Source: Catenaria anguillulae PL171
Taxonomy: Eukaryota; Blastocladiomycota; Blastocladiomycetes; Blastocladiales; Catenariaceae
Assembly: GCA_002102555.1 (NCBI GenBank)
Contig: MCFL01000025.1
Span: 310,001 to 374,000 of the forward strand
Direction: 5' to 3'
Length of the DNA stretch: 64,000 nt
Shown: piece after piece, positions 11,964 to 23,841 of the stretch
How the letters are laid out: each line of letters opens with the position of its first letter
Numbering within the stretch: the first letter of the stretch is position 1
Translations under genes and position numbers: made by a program
Notes under the pieces: model-generated
What the model was told of the DNA's origin: nothing
The model's database searches: none
What the model saw: only the letters and a program-made list of their open reading frames with translations

Positions 11964-14157
11964 ATGGGAAGACCAATCACCATGAATTCGAATCCATTCA
12001 CTTCGTCACTCTCGGCATCGGCATCCTTCTCGGGATCCACCTCTGGGACTGCCCTGCCGCTGCCGCGGTCCTCATCTTCCCTTCACTCAGCCTCGTCAGC
12101 ATCCAACTCTGTTGGCGGCAACGCCGACGCCGCGGCTGCTTCTGCGCAATTCACGGCCGCCGTCAACTCGCTCTTTGCCTCCCGCCTCGGGCCCGTGCTT
12201 CCGGGCGCCACCGTGTACCTCGACGACGCCACGGCCGACTGCTGGAACACGTCGCTTCCGCGCGGCGGCATCACTCGATTCGTCAAGAACGCTGGCGCAG
12301 CACTCGTGACTCGCCTCGATGATGCTGCTCTAGCGCTGCCGTCCACACCCGCAAAGGTATTTCTTGTTGCACTGCACGCGGGCAGGTCACTTCATCAGAT
12401 CACGGCCATTGTCCGGTCGTCGCTGTCAAGATCGGTGCATGTGTTTTCCAGTACGCCGTTTAGGGTGGTGGGTGAGGGCGAAGCTGTGAGTGATCCGTCA
12501 CAGGTTGCTCCGCGCGAGCTCATCGAGGCCGAGCTGAGGCGGGCCATGCAGCAATCTGGGGCGTGGCCATCGGCGTCCGTGCCCGATTCCGAGGAAGTGC
12601 TCGACTGCCACTACCTGCCCCTCACCTGGGCTGCGCTCCTCAACAATGTATTTATTGTACCGGGTTCGTCACACACGGTTCCCTCGCTCGCAGCGCCGAC
12701 CGGCATCCCGCTGGCCCTCCCAACGTCCAACCCTGATCATACGACCCGCTCGGCAAACGCTCGCCAACTCGCAGTATCCATTTTTGGTATCCTGCAATCC
12801 CGGGATCTCAATGCCCATATGTGGACGCTCGGAGCCGCCGCCGACCTGGTCGCACACCACCTCGTGTCGATTCGCTCGTTTCTCGGCGTGGCCAATGTCC
12901 CCGGTCACTCCTCGGCGGCCATTGTGCTTGTCGATCGCGACATGGACATGTTGCCTCTGGTTGCATCGCAGTCGCACGTTCTCTCGCGCATCTACCGGTC
13001 CTCGTCTTCCAGGTCGTCCGCGACAAATGGCACACTTTTTTCTTCGTTTCACCCTTCGGCGCCGCTGACGGCTTTGATCCCAAAGCTCCCTTCGTCTTAC
13101 GCTCCTTCTCGAGTGCCGCTTTCCACGTCCTCTGGCACACTTGCTGAGCAATGGCTTCAGCTGCTCTCAGATTTCCCTGCGGAGGGCTTGTCGCTTTTGC
13201 GAAAGAAGGTGATGGATTTGGGCGGCAAGGCGCGTGTACTGGGCCGCCCAACGGCTGCACAGTTTGAAAAGTTGCTGGCCGCACTGCACGAGAGCGAAAA
13301 GGCAAAGTCTGTGGTGGAGGAGCATACGGACTGTCTGTTGCTGCTGGGGTTGATTGTTGAGGCGTTGGCTGACGAGTACGCTTTGCGATCGATTGGTATG
13401 CTGTTGGTTTGGTGGTTACCTGAGCTAACTGCAACGCATGCGATATGCAGGAACGTGCAACTTGTCGACAAACTCGCTGGATTCCAACAGGCATTCGAAT
13501 CCACCCTCGTTTCAAGCGCTGCTTCTGGGTCCTCTGGTACCGCTCCGCTCGCGGACCTGCTGGCCAACTTGTCTACATCACTTGGAACCAATCCCTCAGT
13601 CACCGTGCGTGTCGGTCTTTACACTGTGCTTGCTGCACTGCGCATCGCACCCCAGTGCGTCCCCTCCCTTCTCGACCCCGTCGCTCAACTTGTGCGGCCC
13701 GCACTCGCCGTTAGTGGAAATGCCATGCCCACTTTGGAGGTGGCCATGCGCCTTCAAACTTGGCTCGAATCACTTCCGCCACAGGTGCCCGATCTGGTCC
13801 GGGGTGTGACGCAGGCGGCGGTCACTGCACCAGACATGTTTACCAAGGTGGATGAGGGCGGTGCAGCGGCCAATATGTTTGGGCTGAGGTGCGTTCATTT
13901 CGTGAATCATTGTGAGTCGTTGTTCATGGTCTCACACTCTTCTGTACCGATCGCCATTCAGCCGCTTGCTTGTTGGTTCGCCGACGGTCCCGCTCGACTG
14001 CGACGAGCTGATCCTCGTTATTTCTGGACCGGTCGCCTGGCCCGAAATCGGCGCATTCCGCGAGGTCGCCAAGGAGTGCATGTCCAAGTATCGCAAGCCC
14101 GTGACGTTGGTCGCGACTGGGGTGGAAGGACCGATTGAGTTGAGTGTCGTTCCTTGA
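11964..14157 (+). CDS. SCFD2: Sec1 family domain-containing protein 2-like (Sec1/Munc18 superfamily)
   Basis: Exons 11964-13375, 13451-13888 and 13962-14157 (introns 75 and 73 bases) give 681 residues, close to the roughly 684 of animal SCFD2. Recognisable segments are GATVYLDDATADCW near residue 80, SSAAIVLVDRDMDMLPLVASQ in the middle, a KKVMDLGGKARVLGRPTAAQ block matching the SCFD2 middle, and a C-terminal DELILVISGP strand. The first intron is subtle: a GTATGC lies inside it, but only the donor GTACGC at 13376 keeps the frame. Sec1/Munc18 proteins bind SNAREs during membrane fusion; SCFD2 itself is poorly characterised. The N-terminal 50 residues are Ser-rich low complexity. A second ATG at 11982 could be the true start. 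Distinction from Sly1/Vps33/Vps45 rests on the middle block and length. Confidence 0.72.
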
Positions 14158-14247
14158 TACTGTTTCTTGGCTCATGATTCATTATAGACTCCCATTTCTG
14201 TGCAAGTGTGGCATGTATTCAAGTTTCCATCTCACAGTCAACCTCGA

Positions 14248-16291
14248 TCACTTTTGCCCAGGCAACAAGAGCGAGACAAACCCTCCACCTTTCCCTTGAT
14301 CATCCGACATAATGTCGTCCAGCTTCTTTTCCTTCTTGACCGCTGTTGTGCTCATGACGGCAGTCTTCTTGACCTTCAACCCACCGCCGAGGTGCGGCAT
14401 TCCACCAATCATTCCGCCCGCACCTCCTCCTCCTACACCACCAGCACTGGGTCCCATGATGCCACCCATGGCCACTGCTTTCCCACCGCCACCCATCAAC
14501 CCGCTCACACTCGGCACCATCCCAGACTTTGACATGCCGGCTCTTCCTCCCGTTCCCAACTTGCCGCCTCCCAACCCCGCCGTCACAACACCATCGTCAT
14601 CCATAACCGACACGCCATCGTCGGCATATGCATGGCTCCTCGACAGCATGCTCTGCAACTTTGCAAAATGCGCGACTGCAATTTGCGTAATCTCGTCGCG
14701 GTCGCCCAGCTGTGACTTATACTCGGACACCATTTTGCTAACTACGGGCAGCGCCTCGCGAATCATGTCGAGACGAATTGTGTCCGGAATCTCGGTAATG
14801 CCGCGGCGCCGGCCCTCTTCGAGCCGGCGTTGGCGTTCCGAGGACTTGGCGCCTTTGCGTTTCGCGTTGGATTTCCAGCGCTTGGCGGCAGTGGCAGTGA
14901 TGGGTGCGGAGGGAGAGAGCGGAGACGTAGGTGTGTCTGGCGTTGGCTGGATCTATGGGATAGTCATCGCAATAAGTGTTCCATACTGAGAAAACTATCA
15001 GATTCGGAAGGGAATGTACCTTGGCAGCTGCTACACTCTTTGCCGCAGCCAACGCCGCCGCCCCACCGGCCTGCCCCTCGTCCATGGACTTTGTCCTGGC
15101 CTTGCGAAAAATGTCCGTTGGTAAATCCAACTTTGGCGCAACGGGAATAAACTCGAAATCTGGCTGCTTCTTTGGCCCCTGCCCGCCATCCTCGCCATCG
15201 CCAGCGACAACCACCTGAAACACGGGCGCGGGCGGGCTTGCAGTCCCTGGTAGCTTGTTCGACTCGAGTGCCATACCCGGAAGATGCCCGTCGCCGCCGA
15301 GCGCGGGGAGTTGTGGGACAGCGCGGACGGGCTCGAGCCTGGGTGGCGGGCGTGGGTTGAGCGAGTTGGTTGATTGACGGGTCGACGTGATAAAGTCAGG
15401 GTGTACGGCACCGTTCTCGCTTGAATCCTTTCGAGGTGAAGCATTCGGTGGTGTGATGGTTGGCAGAGGCGAGGTGACAGCAGAGATAATGGTGGTTGTT
15501 ATGCTCGCCGGATCAGGAGAACCAGCATTTGGTGGCGACGCTGTCCCGCCGAGTGTTGAATGATGAATGCGTCCACTTACTGCGGAATCGCGCTCCAACA
15601 CGGGCCCGGACGATTGAGAAGTCGGTAACCCACCTGCCTGTTCCTTCGACCTGGCCGCTGGGTTGCCCACCACCTGTGCCGCCAATCCTACACTCCCATC
15701 GCTATCCTTGAGCATATTGGCTGACGATTGACCTGACCGGCGGCCATTGAGCACTTGCTCGGACGTGGCCGCAACCTGCGACGTGACTGCCGCCATTTGG
15801 CTCACGAGCTGCGCCGCGGCCAGCACCGACTGCGAACTTCGGCGCATGGAGGCGATGGAGCCGCGAGGGGTCGCGATTTTGGAGGCTTGGCTGTTGGTGA
15901 CGATGGCGGAAGAGTACAGAACATTAGGCGATGGGCTGGAGACGGTTCCGCCGTTGGTCACCGAGCCGTCCGGATTGGCTGTCGCGTTGGCGTCCAGGAT
16001 AATGTCGTCAGCGAGCTTGGACATGATGGTCGTGTAGGGACCCTGTTCGGCGATAGAGGTCCGGCGGCGCTCTTGAAAGACACGAAAGTTGGTTTCGACA
16101 TCTGGAATGTACAATTTGCGGATGAGCGAATGAATGAATGATGCGATTGCCATTTGGTAAATGGGGGTCGACAAACCATTGTACGCGTCGTCAATCTTGG
16201 CCAGGACTTCGGGGATGGGCTGTCGCTGCGACGCATTGAGTAGCTCGGCGAGTGCCGGGTGGTGGGCGGGGGTTGCGCGACGACCTTGCAT
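14248..16291 (-). CDS. Unknown 658-residue protein, disordered centre
   Basis: Two exons, 16291-15020 and 14952-14248, with a 67-base GTACAT...ATAG intron in phase 0. Residues 1-110 look folded and helical (IDDAYNGLSTPIYQMAIASF, IRKLYIPDVETNFRVF). Residues about 110-400 are Ser/Thr/Pro/Asn-rich. After the intron a strongly basic stretch (KRWKSNAKRKG, ERQRRLEEGRRRG) leads into a helical segment (IPDTIRLDMIREALPVVSKMVSEYKSQ) and a Gly/Met-rich tail. I do not recognise the family. The start is the ATG at 16291; an open frame further upstream is not protein-like. It is convergent with the SCFD2-like gene, with 90 bases between stops. Confidence 0.7.
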
Positions 16292-16639
16292 GGTGTAAAA
16301 TGAAACTTTCAGTATGCGTTTGATGTTTCTCCATGGGTGCCATGCCAATCTTCCAAAAGAAGGCAGCTTGTGCACGGTCGGTGCGACGCGTCGACAACTC
16401 TCGCACGGCCCACGTCGCTCTCGGCGCCGGTGGGTATGTGATACCTGTGCGAAATAATGGCCAGAGTTGATTGAGCTGACCTTTTTGATACATCATGATG
16501 CACCCACCCGAAAAGGTGTTGATTCTTTGATTTTGATCAAGCAAATGAGAATGCATGGAATTGAACACATACAACTATCATATAATATGGAGAAGGAAGC
16601 AACAAAACGGGTGATGACCAATGGCTAACAATAATGAGC
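16292..16639. other. Intergenic, no gene seen
   Basis: AT-richer interval between the start of the unknown 658-residue protein and the end of the helicase remnant. Short open frames on the minus strand have no recognisable protein sequence. No RNA gene seen. Confidence 0.4.
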
Positions 16640-18500
16640 ATGGCAAAGACGAACTGGGGCCAAAGACGATGCGCTCAATGACTTGCACCAGTGGTTGTGG
16701 GAAACCACGAGAAGCGGGCGTACTTGAAGGTTGAATGCAATCTGTGTGGTTAGCATCTCCAAGTCCGACGACGCTGCGGCGACGCGAACTTTGGCGTGGC
16801 AGTTTTCGCTAAATACAAGGGTGGACAAGGCATACCATTGAGATACGATAAATGAGCGGCTCACACGCAAATAATGCCAAAAGAATTTTGTGTACCTTTC
16901 CTTTGGTGTTGGAATGCCTATGCAGGTATACTTCTCGAGCCAGTTTGGCGCCGTGGCCGTGTCCCAAACAATGACGGGCGCGACACGGTGCGCATTTGAT
17001 ATGCGGGCGCCGGAAATGAGTTGGTGTTGATGAGGTATTGGGCGGATGTAGAGGTCGCAAATAGACTTGCGAGGGCTCGCTTGCATCACATGGATGGTCG
17101 TGCAGAGATTGCAGCAGAAGTGGCTGGAATTTGGATGTGACGCTGGCGTTGGGTGTGAGACTGGAGTTGTGAAATGAAATGCGGCAAAGTAGGCCCGCCG
17201 CCAGCGCATATTCGAGTCGTTGAGATTTGCAAAGAGGCGGCTTCCGGCTCATGCTTCTTTGGCTTTTCGCCGGGTTTCGGCGGCTTGGGCGCAGCGAGCT
17301 TGGTTACGAGCTGGATGAATTCACCAGGCTGTCCATTCCGAGCCGCCCTGCCAAGAAGCTGGTCCAGTTCGGTGTGGGAATTCGGGGCGCCAATGGAAAC
17401 AACAAAACGAATGTCGGGTAGGTCAATGCCCTGTTGTAGAACGAGGACAAGAACGTCAGCAGCCTGTGCAGGCATATGCTTCGAGGAGAGGGCGAGAGGT
17501 ACCGTTCCAAAGGCGCAGGTTGCAAAGATGCCAATCAGTAGGCTCGTTGACTGTGGCGAGACGCCTTCATGAACACTTGCACGGTGAACCTGGCTGCTGC
17601 TGCCATGGTAGATGGTGAAATGGTTGCTGAGGTGTGGGAACGAAGCGACAAACTAGCAAAAGATGTGTTGAAGGGTCGATTTGTCGGATGTGTAAATGAC
17701 AAACGTGGGGAATAGTTTAATGTTTGTGCGCTCGTTGTCCGTGACAGGGATTCGACGGCGAAGATCAATGATGACCGACAATTCCTGTGAAGTACGGCGG
17801 ATGGGGACAGCTGTGAGAAGCGAGAAATGGAAGATGGAATCGAGAACAGAAAAGGGATTCATCCGCACTGATTCCCAACCACCAGTCGTCAGGTTGGTGA
17901 CATCGACTTGGGCGTTTGAGGGGATTGGTTTGGCGGGTTTGGGGCACTACGGGGCCTTGGAGAGTAACTAGCCATATACCCAGCTCAATAGAGGTTGAGC
18001 ACACATGGCGGGCGGAAGTTACATTTGCGAGTCTCGACACATGCGCCTCATGTCAACACCCAACCAACCTGGACAGTGGCACGCTTGCAGCTGGCGCTGT
18101 ATGCCGCGAAATCCCTAACTCGTTTTGAGCTAGGACAATGAGAGTGTATACCTGACTGAGGCCTTTACCATGAGAATTGAAGGCGTAGTGGGCCACATTT
18201 CTGCCCGGATGGACCAGTGCATTTTTCGAGAACAGACGCGTACATTTCGTCTCACGGATGTGGGGCGATTTTCGAGACTCATTATGTCTCGTGTCGAAGC
18301 GGATGGGATGCCCAAGTGATCAACCGAAAATCGCCCGTCTTATGGTGTCGGTGAGGGTTGACGGCGGCGAGGGAGACGCCCCCATGAGGGGCAAGAGAGA
18401 GCCGGGAACGCGGGGCCGAAGCCGTTGCCTGAAGTCGAGCGAATCAGGGGCGGGACTTGAGGCGATTCGTCAATGCAGTTCAAGACTTTGATAACAAGCA
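16640..18500 (-). pseudogene. RecQ-type DNA helicase remnant
   Basis: Pieces of a RecQ-like helicase follow each other in order on the minus strand but in different frames. They are: a DEAH-like EAHVS near 18045 with a neighbouring FRPPCVLNLY in another frame; a LLTAV..RRTSQE segment near 17820; PTFVIYTSDKSTLQHIF ending at an in-frame TAG near 17653; HFTIYHGSSSQVHR; LLIGIFATCAFGT, then a 72-base intron (17431-17502), then GIDLPDIRFVVSIGAPNSH and motif VI (ELDQLLGRAARNGQPGEFIQL in part); and a C-terminal SSHFCCNLC that resembles the RecQ zinc-binding cysteines. The Walker A end is not clear. At least one frame change (about 17235) is a simple one-base loss as elsewhere in this window, but the TAG and the scrambled DEAH region suggest true decay. 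RecQ-like genes of this kind are often repeated in fungal genomes, including near telomeres. The upstream boundary is approximate. Confidence 0.6.
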
Positions 18501-18677
18501 CGCTGCATTTTGATTTTTTGCTTGTCATATGACTGAAGATCAACAGAAGATCGGCTGCACCGGGGCCTCCGATCCGACTTGGCCCAGAGCCATCCATCAC
18601 GAACTCTCAAACGACACTGCCCTAAGCGACGCTTATGGCCTGCCTCTCCCCCACTACGTCATTTCAAAGCAAACAAA

Positions 18678-20025
18678 ATGGTTTGTTGTCCTCGCACCGC
18701 CGTGCCATGTCACACCCATGATCCCACAAATTTGTTCCTAACTCGCCGACCACCAAATCATCGCTATGTCCATGCGTCCAGGCTCGCGGTCCCAAGAAGC
18801 ACCTTAAGCGCCTCGCAGCGCCCAAGCACTGGATGCTCGACAAGATGACGGGCACCTGGGCCCCTCGTCCGTCGGCCGGTCCCCACAAGCTCCGCGAGTG
18901 CTTGCCCCTCGTTGTGTTCCTCCGCAACCGCCTGAAGTACGCTCTCACCTACAAGGAGGTCATCTCGATCCTCATGCAGCGTCTCGTCAAGGTTGACGGC
19001 AAGGTCCGCACCGACGCCACCTACCCCGCTGGTCTCATGGGTATGTCCCTCTCTCGTGTTTTCTTGTCCTCAAGTAGTTGCTGTCTCGGCTCGTTGTTTC
19101 GCTCGTCTTGGATGGTCTGCCAGCGGTCGTGTTTTCTCGGAAACAAAAGGCGGTCTCTTGGCTGCCTATGCTGGTTGCACAAGTCTGGGTTCTCCGACCT
19201 CTGTGCCAAAATCCGCCTTGTTCTCGCCAGTTGCATGATCCGCTTGCTTCGGCTTTGGCATCAGCAACGTCTTGGCTTGAGCATGTCGGTCCCCCTGGTG
19301 ATTGCCACCCCTCGCTTTCGCCCTTCATTCCATTGATTGGATTGTTGGGGTCGAGAGCGGGCATTGCGGTCGCACCCAGGGGTTTGTAGAGCAGTTCCTT
19401 CACAACGCAGCAAATCCCATTGCATGTCCTCGCGCATGTACGTTCGACCAAAATGCTGACCCTCGTCGCCCACTTGCCACCCTTTCATTGATCCGCTTCA
19501 GACGTCATCTCGCTCGAGAAGACCAACGAGGCTTTCCGTCTCATCTACGACGCCAAGGGCCGCTTCGCTGTCCACCGCATCACTGCCGAGGAGGCCGAGT
19601 ACAAGCTCTGCAAGATCCGCAAGGTCAAGGTGACCGGCAAGGCCATCCCCGTTGTCGTGACCCACGACGGTCGCACCATCCGCTACCCCGACCCGGCCAT
19701 CAAGGTCAACGACACTGTCAAGATTGACCTTGCCACCGGCAAGATCACCGACTTTGTCAAGTTTGAGTCTGGCAACCTTGCCCTCATCACCGGTGGACGC
19801 AACATGGGTCGTGTTGGTGTCATCACCCACCGTGAGAAGCACCCCGGAGGTTTCGATATTGTCCACGTCAAGGATGCCAACGAGCGCTCGTTCGCCACCC
19901 GTCTCACCAACGTGTTCGTTATCGGCAAGGGTAACAAGCCCTGGATCTCGCTCCACCGTGACCGCGGCATCAAGCTCACCATTGCTGAGGAGCGTGACAA
20001 GCGTCGTGCTGCCAAGCAGGCCTAA
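18678..20025 (+). CDS. RPS4: 40S ribosomal protein S4 (eS4)
   Basis: Three exons: 18678-18680 (the ATG alone), 18782-19040 and 19502-20025, 261 residues, the same length as yeast Rps4. The first intron (101 bases) follows the start codon immediately, as is common in fungal ribosomal protein genes, and has a TCCTAAC branch site. Sequence landmarks are [34 protein letters not shown] (across the second splice) and [16 protein letters not shown]. The protein is a structural component of the small subunit with S4 and KOW-type domains. The second intron is 461 bases, several times the local norm. Confidence 0.97.
19041..19501 (+). other. Long intron 2 of RPS4
   Basis: Starts GTATGTCCC and ends CTTCAG. 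At 461 bases it is far longer than the 60-105 bases usual here. Ribosomal protein introns often host snoRNAs; I find no clear TGATGA C box and no obvious H/ACA hairpin pair, so any embedded RNA is unproven. Confidence 0.6.
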
Positions 20026-23000
20026 GTCCTCCTCCTCATTCACTGCAAGTGTATTGAGCGACATTTGATTTGAGCTTGATGTTAGCTGCTGTCGTGCTTG
20101 TGCATCGAGTTCAAATACACGATTCGCTTTTGTAAATTCCTTTTCGCCTCTCGCCTTTGAAAGGAATTTTATTTGTTGTCGTGTTTGCTGGGACTTGCGG
20201 GGTAGCAGTCGGCTGGGTTAACATCGATTCGGGACTTGTATGTACTCATCACCTCGCCGGAAGGAAGACAACTGAAGAGCGCCTATATTATACATGAGCG
20301 CACCGGCATTTAGTGCCGACTCCAGATGGACATTAATCGGGTCGACTTGGGAAGGAAAACTGTTGAGAGCCTGACGTGATGGGGTAGGCCCATGACACTC
20401 GTCGAGGCGCACAAGGAGCGAGCGACAGTTATGCATGTCCATCGTCCATCAATGCTTGTCGCCTGACCGACAAAGGATGCACTAAAGCTTGTTCTTCGAT
20501 CATTCAACGCTGTCAACCGACGTGTCTCCGACACACACAAACAAGCACGGTCAACCCTAGCAGTTTCATGCAACGACGATCGCGATCGATGCCGACACCT
20601 TTCGGCGACGCCGACATTAGTCAGTATCGTATCCCAATCGTATCCACACGAAAACTCAACGTCAGATATGCCGCGAGGTGCCACGTGAATACCGTTGAGA
20701 CAATGAGATACTGAAAGAAACCCCAGTTTGTAAATTGTAGCCCAACCTCATCGATTGATGTTGCAATAACGCCATCGGAAACGAAGGGAGTTGTCCACTC
20801 GTTTGGAGGGTTCGGGACTTGTTTGTCATTTCGGCTGGGCCCGCGGCCGGTGTACATACGTTTTATGATTCTTTTTCAGAACCATTATTTGTCGGTTCTT
20901 GATGAAACGCATCTCGTGAGACATCTAGTTCTGCGCCGTTCCAGTGATGAAGTTTGCCGCCGTTTCATCGAACATGGATCCAAACTGGGCTCCACACTGA
21001 CAGGTTCTAGCCTCGCCGTGCCCTGGCCCCAGGCGTACCCTTCAATACCCCCGAAACTCAATCGTCTTTACCGTACCGCAACGTGTGCTTAAGTATCTGT
21101 CGAGAGCCGACCTGAGCATCGCAATTCATGTCACGTCTGCCGTTTTTGATTGTCTGGGGAAAAGTTTGTTTTGTGCTCGAGTGCCACAACTTTACGCTGG
21201 CTCGCCGCGCAACTTGAACGCATGCGCTTGCACAGTCAAGAATTGTGTTTTAGGATGGATCACGGGTCACAGAGGCATGGTCCATGCCGGATATAACTTT
21301 GTGAGTCTTATCGCGCAAGATGAATGCAGACTGAGATGGGCAGCCGTGGCCGTTACCCGCTGACATGTCATTGCGATTAGCATCCGCAACGCAATAATGA
21401 ATACTGGAAAAATGTTGTCCCCACATCTTGAAGGTTGATGCTCAGTCATGGATCGGACACTGGCAGGCCATAGGCTTCCCTCATGAGAGCTGGATCACTG
21501 AATGAATGTCACCGACCGGATTTTTGTCAACCCTGGCTGCTACTAACGACTGCAAACCTGCAAACGTGGAAGAGATCAGATGGCCAACATTATCATTTGC
21601 CATTAATATTGAAGCTGGAGCAAACGGGGAATCACCCCTGATTGACTGGCGGCACAAGCGCGCGTGCAGAATCAACCATGTGATTTTTTGTCTCACATGC
21701 ACAGAGTAAAGAATCACTTCTTCAATCATTCGAGGATTCGTGGAAATAGAAGGAGTACATTCTCCTTGTTTTGCTCTGAGCATGCGGATGACTGTTGCAA
21801 AGCATGTGCGCCAGAATGCGGGCAAATGGCGGGTTTTTTTTACCAATAGTTTGAGGCAGCATTAATCCTAATCGCAGTTGACGGGAAGTGGCTCTTAACT
21901 GCAGGTGCCACTCAAGCGTAAGTGCGAACAGCGCGTCTAGCGAGCGAGCAGAGGATGAGTTGGAAGTTTACTCCATCATAACCGCATGTCAGGTGGTGGG
22001 CGAGGGCAAGGTGAATATGCTGTATCGTCAGCACATGATTAGGGCACATGCCAGCCACACCGGAGAGCCACGTTTCCTTGGCCGACCATGATATACCTAC
22101 TCACTGAAAACCAAAACCATGCGGCCCGCTCGCTAACTTGGCCGCCAAGACGATGTATTTCATTGCATACATGTGGCCCGGTCCCTGCCTCAATCTCGAT
22201 ATCGGTGCCAATATACATTTCAATTTTCGTTAATTGATTGGCCCCACCGCCACACTTGCTGACAGGATGACCCACCTGCTGCTGCCGCCACCGCCGTGTG
22301 CGTCTCGCGCGCCTCCCATGCCTCCCGCTGCGAACAAGCCAAGAACAAAGAAAATGCCTCAGGCTCACGATTACGTAAATGAAAACAGCAGCATGCATTC
22401 GGACAAAGTCGCGGCCAACGCGCAAATGGGGACTGGTACCGCCCATCCGCTGCCAATGCGGTATACTGCAGGGTACAACAGAGCTCGTAAATATGGCCGA
22501 TTCAACCATGAAATGCGGTTATAGGTAATCGTTGAGACTCAAAGCGGGGTATACATAACAGCGACGACATGGCAACAGCATCAAAAGAACAGCATGAGCA
22601 GCGAGACATCTTGAATTAGGGACGAGGAGGTGGACGACGCGGGAGGCTTGTGTGAGAGAGAGGCAGAGGGGGACGGCGGTCTTAAAACAAATAAGGGGTA
22701 ATACACGCAAAGATGGGAGACAAGGCAACGGACAAAAGAGGCATCAAAAGAATGGACAAAATAGGCGGGGTCAGAAGAGGCGGATGAGCCGACAGACAGC
22801 CAGCCAGCGTGGCTGCTCGGATCACAGAGCCAGCGCACGCACGGAAATGCACGTCGGGGGTTGGAAAAATCAAGAAGATGCAAAGACACAACAGAAAGAA
22901 ACAAGAAGAAGAACCGAGCCAAGCCGAGCCGAGCCGAGAGCCGAATGGTGGGTCATAAGGAGTGTATAATGGAAGGCAGGGACAAAACCAAAAGCCCGAG

Positions 23001-23841
23001 GTTTGGCAAGGGAGGAACATGCAAGAACGAGCAAGGGCAAGGAGGGAGAAAATGTGGGAGCAAGTAGAGGGATGAAGGTAGAGCGAGAGGGGCAGGGACA
23101 GTCACTTGAAGCAACGGTGGGGAAATACAAGACCTAACGCCATATCAGTCACGATGGCCGGAAGGGAACATCGCACAAAAGGGTGGGAAACACGGACAAA
23201 AAAAAGTTAATGTGATGTGGTAATCAAAGGGCGGCGCACGGTTGCACGGCCATTGTTGGCAGCAATCGTCGCTCGACCAGAGCCATCCGCGCGCGCATGC
23301 AAACCCGCCGAGCATCAGCTGATGCGTCAGGAAGGACGAAAGAGAAATGAAAACATGAAAATAAAGTGAGTGTGGAACGCGCTTCACCACTGAGAGGATG
23401 TTGGCACAAACGCGCGCGCCAGGAACGACAACGGCAAGGACGAAAAGTCAAGAATCGAGAGCGTAATGGTGCAAGGAACACGGACCAGGGATGGAGGAAT
23501 CGTTGCAAACGACCGTCGGTAGGGGCAGGTAAAAAAAATGTCGATAGAAGATGGGCGATCGGTAGGAAAGGTTGAAACATAGGAGGGAAAGGTAAAGCCA
23601 TTTGATGGAACCCCGCAAGCGATGTGAACGCCAACGCCCTGCCACGCACGCACACGCCGAGAATTGGTCACGCTCACGCCCTTGAAAAAGGTACCGTTGA
23701 ATGGATGGAATTTTGGCTGGATGACATCAATGTGCAAGGCGTGGAGAGGGACGTTGAGGCGACCGAGACAACACAATGAGGTGTGGGGTGGGGGACACAC
23801 AATTGACCACAGGGCGGCCAGGCAAGGTGGTGCGACGCTGT
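20026..23841. other. 3.8 kb without a convincing gene
   Basis: Between the RPS4 stop and the cyclin stop. The first 2.4 kb is AT-richer with many stops in all frames; the longest frames (about 124 codons at 20310-20684 minus, 89 at 20823-21092 plus) show no family and no coding-like composition. From about 22.5 kb the plus strand becomes purine-rich (AAGAAAGAAACAAG-like, with a short GCCGA repeat near 22913-22941), giving long but low-complexity minus-strand frames that are not protein-like. Part of it should be the 3' UTR of the cyclin gene. Confidence 0.55.

Noticed and set aside
13389..13450. SCFD2-like intron with donor GTATGC at 13396
   Set aside because: A 55-base intron from that donor breaks the downstream frame; GTACGC at 13376 gives 75 bases and a continuous protein.
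22519..23655. Several long minus-strand frames rich in Phe, Ser, Leu and Pro
   Set aside because: They are translations of a low-complexity purine/pyrimidine tract downstream of the cyclin stop, not protein-like.
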